From: CAZTTG01 sp964615935
GTDB lineage: Bacteria; Planctomycetota; UBA1135; GCA-002686595
Direction: 5' to 3'
Length of the DNA stretch: 50,028 nt
Assembly (NCBI GenBank): GCA_964615935.1
Contig: CAZTTG010000047.1
Coordinates: forward strand, 1 to 50,028
This document shows, piece by piece, positions 44,921 to 50,028 of this stretch. The notes under the pieces are model-generated. The model did no database searches, was not told the origin of the DNA, and saw only the letters and a list, made by a program, of their open reading frames with translations. The first letter of the stretch is position 1. Every line of letters starts with the position of its first letter. The translations under genes and the position numbers were made by a program.

Positions 44921-46651
44921 TCACTCCTGCGGCGGCCAGATCGTGCGGAGGAAGCGGCCGTCGCGGTCGAGGAGGTCGACGTGCCTTCCGGATGAGACCA
45001 GCACTCGGCCGTCTCTCAGCACCGTCGTGAACGAGTGCTCGATGCTCGCCTCGAGGGCTGCCGTTCGGCCCTCCATCAGGTCGAGTATCCGCGTACTGCT
45101 GCGGTCCTTGGCATTCAGCTGGACATAGCGGTCCTCCTCCTGGGCATGGGCCCAGCCCGCCATGCAGTCGTCCCACGGCCCGGCTACGAGCGATCCGTCT
45201 TCGGCCCTGTGGATGCTCGAGGTCCACGACATGCGAGTGACCGCCACGTAGCGCCCTTCGCGGGAGAGCGACCATAGGGGGGGATCCGTCTCGGCCGGTA
45301 CCAGGATCCGGCGCTCTCCCGTCTCGAGATCCAGGCGCACGAGTCCCTGGTCCGTCGAGCTGTAGAACACGATTCCGGGCTCGGATCCGCAACGACAGCG
45401 GCTCATGGTGCCGGGCACCACATCGAGCTCGTACTCCCGATCGCCCCAACGTACGAGAAACCGCCCCGTTCCGACGCCGAAAGGGCGCTCGACCTCTCCC
45501 CAGCTTCCCACCAGCGGCGGGAGCCCCAGGCGCTCCCGCCACGCCTTCCGATCCTCGGATGGCAACCGACTCTCCACGGGGCTCATTTCGAGCGTGTCCG
45601 GATCGACCTGGTATATCTGATCCCGCCCCAGGATGAGCACGCTGCCGTCGGGCCCGTCCCCGTACCAGTTGCACGGTACGGGCAGCCTTGGCTGGGCGCG
45701 CACCTCCCCCGTTTCCAGATCGAGGAAGCGCACGCGGTATGACTCGATGGGCGAGCGAACCCCGAAGGTGATGACCACCTGGCGGCCGTCGGGGCAAGGA
45801 TCGGCACTCATCACCTTGACCCGCGGATCGGAGAATCCGAAGTCGCTCCAGGCCCAGGACAGGCGAACGTCGGCCCAGGTCGCGGTGCTCCCCAGGAAGA
45901 GCGCGGGCAGGACCAGCCCGCGCGCCATCCGCCATCGCCGCAGCGAGGCGTTGTGCCGCCAGGGCGAGAAGGAGATGCGCGAGGCCGCGAGGAAGACCGC
46001 GCAGGCCCCCACCAGCACCAGGTGCACCTCACCGCCCGTGAACGTCTTCTCCGGCGGCGCCCAACGCAGGTCCAGCCAGAAGGCCTCGTCGAACCTCGCG
46101 CCCACCGCGAGCCACGCGAGGAGGCCGATGGGTATCAGGGAGATCAGCGCGGCCTGAAAGCTGCTGCGCAGTGCGGCCGCGAGCCACGCGGCGCCGCAGC
46201 CGGCCGCAATGGCGAGCAGGTAGGCCCCCTGCGCCCCGGGGATCCAGCCCAGGAACTCGCGCAGGACTGCGTATCCCTCGCGCCAGGCCGTGCTGGCAGC
46301 CTCGAGCCCCACGGACCAGATCGCGAAGAGCGCTCCCAGCAGCGCGAGGTTGGCGAGCTTGGCCAGCCAGAGCCGCGTCGAGCCCACGGGCGCGAGCAGC
46401 CGCCCGTCGAGGGCGCGGCCGGGCATGCCCGCGAAGGAGGCCGAGCCGACGACCACCAGGAAGAGGCCCAACATCGCCGGCAGCACGATCCGCGCGGATC
46501 CGGCCGGCAGCGGGGCGAGCGACGGAAAGGCGCACTCGAAGGCCGTCATCAGGACAGGAATGGCCGCAAGGACCAGCAGCAGGCCGCGCAGGTCTCGCCA
46601 TTCCCGGCGGAGCATGGCGGTGAGAGCGCGGACTTCGATGGCTACCCTCAT
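44921..46651 (-). CDS. Membrane permease-propeller fusion, copy 2
   Basis: 576-residue fusion. The N-terminal about 230 residues have about six hydrophobic helices typical of ABC-2-type permeases (WRDLRGLLLVLAAIPVLMTA, LFLVVVGSASFAGMPG, AYLLAIAAGCGAAWLAAAL). A further hydrophobic segment (ARGLVLPALFLGSTATWADV) precedes about 300 residues of beta-propeller-like sequence (RFLDLETGEVRAQP, IYQVDPDTLEMSP, VRLDLETGERRILVP, and a last DLLDRDGRFLRTIWPPQE). It is paralogous throughout to the preceding gene, with a 3-base gap between them. ATG at 46651 has GAGGAG upstream. Such a joined permease and propeller is uncommon; cargo unknown. Confidence 0.82.
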   Translation of the reverse strand: MRVAIEVRALTAMLRREWRDLRGLLLVLAAIPVLMTAFECAFPSLAPLPAGSARIVLPAMLGLFLVVVGSASFAGMPGRALDGRLLAPVGSTRLWLAKLANLALLGALFAIWSVGLEAASTAWREGYAVLREFLGWIPGAQGAYLLAIAAGCGAAWLAAALRSSFQAALISLIPIGLLAWLAVGARFDEAFWLDLRWAPPEKTFTGGEVHLVLVGACAVFLAASRISFSPWRHNASLRRWRMARGLVLPALFLGSTATWADVRLSWAWSDFGFSDPRVKVMSADPCPDGRQVVITFGVRSPIESYRVRFLDLETGEVRAQPRLPVPCNWYGDGPDGSVLILGRDQIYQVDPDTLEMSPVESRLPSEDRKAWRERLGLPPLVGSWGEVERPFGVGTGRFLVRWGDREYELDVVPGTMSRCRCGSEPGIVFYSSTDQGLVRLDLETGERRILVPAETDPPLWSLSREGRYVAVTRMSWTSSIHRAEDGSLVAGPWDDCMAGWAHAQEEDRYVQLNAKDRSSTRILDLMEGRTAALEASIEHSFTTVLRDGRVLVSSGRHVDLLDRDGRFLRTIWPPQE

Positions 46652-46654
46652 CGT

Positions 46655-48340
46655 TCACTCCTCGATCGGCCAGACCGTGCGCAGGAAGTGGCCGTCGGCG
46701 CCGAAGAGTTCGAGGCGCTTTCCGGATTGGACCAGCATGCGGCCGCCCTCCAGGATTCTCGGGAACCCGCCCTTCCCCGGCTCCCGCTCCAGCGGGATGG
46801 TCCGACCCGTGGCGAGGTCGTGAATCCGCATCCTGCGGTCTCCCAGCAGCTGGAGGTACCGGCTCTCCCCCCGGGCATCGGCCCACACGGCGGTGGTGTC
46901 CACCCACGGTCCTGCCACCAGCGAGCCGTCCGAGGTCCGGTGGACGCTCGTGGTCAAGGGAAGCCGCCGCACGATGACGTGCTCCCGGTCGTGGGAGTAG
47001 CTTCCGATGTGCATGGGCTCGTCCCCGGCCGGCAGGATGGTGCGCCGCTCCCCCGTCTCGAGATCGACGCGCACCAGGCCCTCCCGCTTGGCACCGTAGA
47101 GCAGCACCCCGGGCTCGGCCGAGCATCGGCAGTACGCGTCTGCCGGCACGTTGAGCTCGAATGACCGATCGTTCCAGCGCACCCGCACGCGATCCCCGCT
47201 TCTCCTATACCGATGGGCCTCCCCCCAGTCGCCTGCCCGTGGCGGAGTGAGGTGGCTCTTCCACCAGGATTCCCCGTCCAGGGGCCCGCTTCGCCTGATC
47301 TCGAGGGTCTCGGGGTCGACGAGATAGACGCGTGTCACCCAAGGCCACGGCTTGTGGCCGATGATGAGCGCGCTTCCGTCGAGTCCCTCGCCGAGGCACT
47401 GGCACGACGTCGGCAGGCCGGGCACCTCGCTCGCCTCTCCCGTCTCCAGATCGAGGAAGCGCGTGCCGAACGAGAGACATGGCTCGGTGATCCAGTAGGT
47501 GATGACCACCCGCTTGCCGCCGGCACACGGGAATATCGCCCAGTCCTGGACGCGCTCATCGGTGGGCTCGATCGTCATCCAGGCCCAGGATGCGCGCTCG
47601 GCCGCGAAGGCTCCGGTCGCACCCAGGAGCACGGCGGCCGGCAGGACCACGCCGCGGAGCACACGCCGCCGCTGCAGCGAGGCGTTCTGCCACCAGGGGG
47701 AGAAGGAGAGTCGCGAGGCGACAGCGAAGAACGCTGCCGCAACCGCCAGGGCCGTGCGCACCTCCTGATGAGACTCCGCGCCTATCCAGAAATACTGGTC
47801 GAGGCCATCGCTCCTGGCGAGCCAGAGGAAGAGAACGACCAGCACGGTGGACATCATCACCGCGTGGAAGCTGGAGCGCAGTGCGGCCGCGAGCCACAGG
47901 GCGCAGCAGCCGGCGGCAATGGCCAGCATGTAGGCCGAGCCCGCCATCACCAGCCAATCCTGGAAGACGTGAACCAGGAGGGCGTCTCGCGCTTGGAAGC
48001 CGCCCATCTGCAGGCCCAGCGACCAGGCGCTGAGCAGGGCCGTGACCAGCGCGACGCAGAGGAGCTTGACGCACCAGACCCTCGTTGTCCCGACCGGCGA
48101 GAGCAGCAGGCCATCGAGCGAGGAACCGGGCATCCCCGCGAAGGAGGCCGAGCCGACGACCACCAGGAAGATCCCCGTCAGGGTGGGCTGGACGACCCCC
48201 GCGGCGATCCAGGGCAGGGGCGCCGCCGAGGGAAACGCGCACTCGAAGGCCGTCAGCAGGACCGGGATCGCGGCCAGGACCAGCACCAGCGCACGCAGGT
48301 CGCGCCACTCGCGGGCGAGGAGGGCTCTCAGCTCGCCCAT
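46655..48340 (-). CDS. Membrane permease-propeller fusion, copy 1
   Basis: 561-residue protein, same layout as the following gene: ABC-2-type permease-like N-terminus (EWRDLRALVLVLAAIPVLLT, FLVVVGSASFAGMPGSSLDG, AYMLAIAAGCCALWLAAALR) and C-terminal beta-propeller (RFLDLETGEASEVPG, VYLVDPETLEIRR, VRVDLETGERRTILP, ending FGADGHFLRTVWPIEE). ATG at 48340 overlaps the upstream truncated ATPase gene by 13 bases, so the two were translated together. The tandem pair suggests a heterodimeric permease for one ATPase. The propeller could be a periplasmic or cytoplasmic receptor for the cargo. Confidence 0.83.
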   Translation of the reverse strand: MGELRALLAREWRDLRALVLVLAAIPVLLTAFECAFPSAAPLPWIAAGVVQPTLTGIFLVVVGSASFAGMPGSSLDGLLLSPVGTTRVWCVKLLCVALVTALLSAWSLGLQMGGFQARDALLVHVFQDWLVMAGSAYMLAIAAGCCALWLAAALRSSFHAVMMSTVLVVLFLWLARSDGLDQYFWIGAESHQEVRTALAVAAAFFAVASRLSFSPWWQNASLQRRRVLRGVVLPAAVLLGATGAFAAERASWAWMTIEPTDERVQDWAIFPCAGGKRVVITYWITEPCLSFGTRFLDLETGEASEVPGLPTSCQCLGEGLDGSALIIGHKPWPWVTRVYLVDPETLEIRRSGPLDGESWWKSHLTPPRAGDWGEAHRYRRSGDRVRVRWNDRSFELNVPADAYCRCSAEPGVLLYGAKREGLVRVDLETGERRTILPAGDEPMHIGSYSHDREHVIVRRLPLTTSVHRTSDGSLVAGPWVDTTAVWADARGESRYLQLLGDRRMRIHDLATGRTIPLEREPGKGGFPRILEGGRMLVQSGKRLELFGADGHFLRTVWPIEE

Positions 48341-49005
48341 TTGTCGATCTCCGGGTCCAGGCGAGAGGCGAAGAGGTCGGCGAGGTCGCGCGCCAGGGGC
48401 CGCAGGGCGGAGACCCGCGGATCGCCGGAGATTCGCGCCTCGAACTCCTCGCTCCAGTCGAGGTAGGTCAGGACCAGCGCGCCCTCGCCGCGCTCGACCA
48501 TGGGGCGGCCGGGAGGGCGCCAGCTCGCGGGATCGCCCGTGAGCTCGACCGCCACCCGAGCCGTGCGGCGGCGCAGCTCCTCCAGCTCGCCCGCGAAGCC
48601 GATGCCGCGGTTCTCGATCCACACCACGCGGTCGGCCAGGGCCTCGACCTCGGGGAGCGACTGGCCGGCGAAGACCACCGTGCCGCCGTCCTCGCCGAGG
48701 AAATCGATCAGGGCCTCCAGCGCCCGGCGCCGCACGAAGGGATCGAGGCCGTCGAAGGGCTCGTCCAGGAGCAGGAGCCGCGGGCGCTGGGCCAGAGCGG
48801 CGACCAGGAGCTCGGCCGCCCGCTGGCCGCGGGAGAGAACTCGCCAGCGGGACTCGGGGTCGAGGCCGAAGCGAGCCAGGAGCCGGCGCGCCTCGGCGGC
48901 GTCCCAGCGCCGGTGGAAGGCCGAGAGGTGGTGCAGATGTTGCTCGATCCGCATCCAGGGCGGAAGCTCGATCGATTGGGGCACGCAGCCGGCACGGGCT
49001 CGCAC
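48328..49005 (-). pseudogene. ABC transporter ATPase lacking its N-terminus (Walker A missing)
   Basis: Only the C-terminal about 225 residues of an ABC-2-type ATPase are recognisable. The Q-loop region is CVPQSIELPPW, the signature LSRGQRAAELL, Walker B PRLLLLDEPFDGLDP, and the tail includes a regulatory-like domain. No Walker A (GxxGxGKS/T) or preceding strands exist in this frame. The sequence just upstream is the 3' end of the NifX-like gene, whose stop is at 49029-49031. So the gene was cut by a rearrangement or the assembly is chimeric. It overlaps the first permease gene by 13 bases and would otherwise be its ATPase. Confidence 0.82.
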
Positions 49006-49028
49006 CGCCGCGCCGGCGCCGGATGCGA

Positions 49029-49463
49029 TCAAGTGCGGCCCTGACCTTGACCGCGACTGCCCCGTCCGCCTCCTCCGCCCATTCCTCCGCCGTGTCCGTG
49101 GCCGTGGCCGTGTCCGCCGCAGGCCATGTCCGGCGTGACCGGACGCAGGCCGCCGCTGGCGAGAGCCTCGATCGTCTCCTTCACGGTCGGGAACTGCGAC
49201 AGGAACACCTGGATGTTGGCGGCCTTCAGCTTGCCTATGGCGCCCCTGCCGATTCCGCCCACGACGATCGCGTCCAGATTCTCGCTGGCCAGCGAGGCCA
49301 GGGGCTGACACATGCCGTGGGCGTGGTGCTTGTTCGCGTTGGCAACGGCGCGGCAGGTCTGGGTGTCGGTGTCCACGATCAGGAAGATCGGTGCCGACCC
49401 GAAGTGCGCGCAGACAGGGCTCTCCAGCCCCTGGTCCTCTTCCACCGGGATGCAGACGTTCAT
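49029..49463 (-). CDS. NifX/NifB-like iron-molybdenum cofactor domain protein
   Basis: Small protein of 144 residues of the dinitrogenase iron-molybdenum cofactor biosynthesis family (PF02579). MNVCIPVEEDQGLESPVCAHFGSAPIFLIVD is the typical start (read in two parts), VVGGIGRGAIGKL the conserved Gly-rich loop, and IQVFLSQ follows. The tail is His/Gly/Arg-rich (GGHGHGHGHGGG), suggesting metal binding. Such proteins bind Fe-S or Mo-type clusters and are common outside nitrogen fixers. It follows the DUF134 gene by 29 bases, and this pairing is known in many bacteria and archaea. The ATG at 49463 has GGAG 9 bases upstream. No nitrogenase genes are near. Confidence 0.9.
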   Translation of the reverse strand: MNVCIPVEEDQGLESPVCAHFGSAPIFLIVDTDTQTCRAVANANKHHAHGMCQPLASLASENLDAIVVGGIGRGAIGKLKAANIQVFLSQFPTVKETIEALASGGLRPVTPDMACGGHGHGHGHGGGMGGGGGRGSRGQGQGRT

Positions 49464-49492
49464 CTCTTGGTCTCCAGTTGTTGAGGGAATAA

Positions 49493-49861
49493 TCACTCGT
49501 CCCTACAGCGTCCGGCCTGGCGCCTCCGGCGCCTGGGCCCTCGTTTCTTGCAGCAGGGGATTCGTCTACGCCCCCGCCTCACCGGGCCGCCCTCGATGCG
49601 CAGCGCCTTGCCGCCTACAAGGGCGTCGGCCACCTTGTGCCGGGCCCGCTCCAGGATTCGACCGAAGGTGGCCCGCGACACCTCCATGCCCTCTGCCGCC
49701 GCCTCGTGGTACAGGCCCTCGTGGTCGGCCAGGCGCAGGGCCTCGAACTCGTCCAGGGTCATCTCCACCAGCTCGGCCTCGCGAGCCGGGATCCCCGCCG
49801 GCTTGAAGACGGCGGCGGTGGGTTTGCCTCTCACCAGGCGGCAGCAGGGGGGTCTGGGCAT
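49493..49861 (-). CDS. DUF134 (UPF0251) DNA-binding protein
   Basis: HTH protein of 122 residues of the DUF134 family. The order is as in relatives: MPRPPCCRLV with Cys pair, FKPAGIPAREAE, TLDEFEALRLAD, then the sigma-70 region 4-like helix-turn-helix EAAAEGMEVSRATFGRILERARHKVADAL, and GKALRIEGG. A very basic C-terminus follows (KKRGPRRRRR). DUF134 genes often adjoin NifX/NifB-type metal-cofactor proteins, as here. Probably a regulator of that operon. Start ATG at 49861. Confidence 0.92.
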   Translation of the reverse strand: MPRPPCCRLVRGKPTAAVFKPAGIPAREAELVEMTLDEFEALRLADHEGLYHEAAAEGMEVSRATFGRILERARHKVADALVGGKALRIEGGPVRRGRRRIPCCKKRGPRRRRRQAGRCRDE

Positions 49862-49882
49862 TCGGGGTGGCCTCGTGGGGGT

Positions 49883-49911
49883 ATTGTGAGCATATACTCA
49901 TTACTGGACAA
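49883..49911 (-). promoter_or_regulatory. Promoter with palindromic operator before DUF134
   Basis: On the minus strand, TTGTCC (49911-49906), a 17-base spacer and CACAAT (49888-49883) form a plausible sigma-70 promoter. A 14-bp near-palindrome, TGAGCATATACTCA on the plus strand (49887-49900, one mismatched pair), fills much of the spacer. Such a position suits a repressor or MerR-like site, perhaps for DUF134 itself. The region is AT-rich against the rest of the window. Confidence 0.5.
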
Positions 49912-49953
49912 GGCTGGAAGTGAGGGTTTTTTGACCCATGATCGGGCTTTCCG

Positions 49954-49976
49954 GGGCCCCGTTGCGCGCGGGGCCT
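49954..49976. repeat. GC hairpin near the right edge
   Basis: GGCCCCG (49955-49961) and CGGGGCC (49969-49975) form a perfect 7-bp stem with loop TTGCGCG. It lies beyond the promoter of the DUF134 operon. No T run follows on either strand; function unknown. The last 50 bases of the window are almost pure G+C. Confidence 0.35.
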
Positions 49977-50028
49977 CTGGACCGGCCCCCCGGCGCCCCC
50001 GGCGGCCGGGGCCGCGGGCGCCGGAGCG

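Noticed and set aside
41759..44995. Plus-strand frame of over 1000 codons opposite the M28 peptidase
   Set aside because: Val/Gly/Asp-rich shadow with no motif; the minus strand has signal peptide, peptidase motifs and a shared domain.
49005..49311. N-terminal extension of the ABC ATPase frame into the NifX gene
   Set aside because: The frame is open but its residues are Arg/Gly-rich antisense-like sequence without Walker A; overlapped gene is clearly coding.
49029..49463. Evidence of nitrogen fixation
   Set aside because: A NifX/NifB-like domain alone is widespread; no nif structural or assembly gene is in the window.

Overview
The window is a very GC-rich bacterial segment and most likely comes from a deep-branching planctomycete (Planctomycetota). 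Several things point there. Four secreted proteins share a Cys-containing C-terminal domain (YCTAK... GFSG... PFQGG... WFRDP...) of a kind I associate with planctomycetes. There is a Ser/Thr kinase with a TPR tail, redoxins ending in a GCGVKY tail, a Tat-targeted Gfo/Idh/MocA oxidoreductase, and many secreted peptidases and beta-propellers. The lineage call is an inference from protein style; there is no rRNA in the window. The only RNA gene seen is a tRNA-Leu with the unusual anticodon AAG.

Layout. 1-2872: Ser/Thr kinase/TPR protein, cut by the left edge. 2929-2938: a 10-N scaffold gap between similar GC-rich flanks. 3062-10250 (all minus): secreted beta-domain protein, PolB-like 3'-5' exonuclease with a good intrinsic terminator, a serine hydrolase broken by a homopolymer frameshift, and a matrixin metalloprotease translationally coupled to a small secreted protein. 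10432-14961: HDOD protein, a four-PDZ coiled-coil secreted protein, and a Tat oxidoreductase. 14969-17751: two divergent phosphofructokinases, one with ATP-type and one with PPi-type active-site residues. 17922-18011: tRNA-Leu. 18071-24192: large membrane-anchored unknown, aminotransferase, HD phosphohydrolase, and a DUF3524/GTDC1-type glycosyltransferase that may be a tRNA-queuosine mannosyltransferase. 24293-26327: an isolated DsbD-alpha-like domain protein and a tandem redoxin, probably an envelope redox pair. 26588-30616 (minus): a tight operon of OlsB-like and OlsA-like acyltransferases (ornithine lipid synthesis), an NRDE/TANGO2 protein, and a DedA-ATP-grasp fusion. 30744-35119: hybrid PAS histidine kinase and a MacB/LolD-type ABC exporter. 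35138-38597: outer-membrane barrel-like protein and an M16 peptidase with a degenerate second peptidase-like domain. 38581-44563 (minus): two paralogous secreted beta-propellers (7 and 4 repeats) and an M28 peptidase, all with the shared C-terminal domain. 44921-49005 (minus): two tandem permease/beta-propeller fusions and a 5'-truncated ABC ATPase. 49029-49861 (minus): a DUF134 regulator and a NifX/NifB-like protein preceded by a palindromic operator candidate.

Many adjacent genes have overlapping or near-touching ends, so operons are common. The best candidates for uncommon biology are the permease/propeller fusions with their truncated ATPase, the DedA-ATP-grasp fusion in an ornithine-lipid operon, the bacterial GTDC1-like enzyme, the ATP/PPi phosphofructokinase pair and the tRNA-Leu(AAG). 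Long antisense open frames are everywhere because stop codons are rare at this GC content, and these were not annotated.
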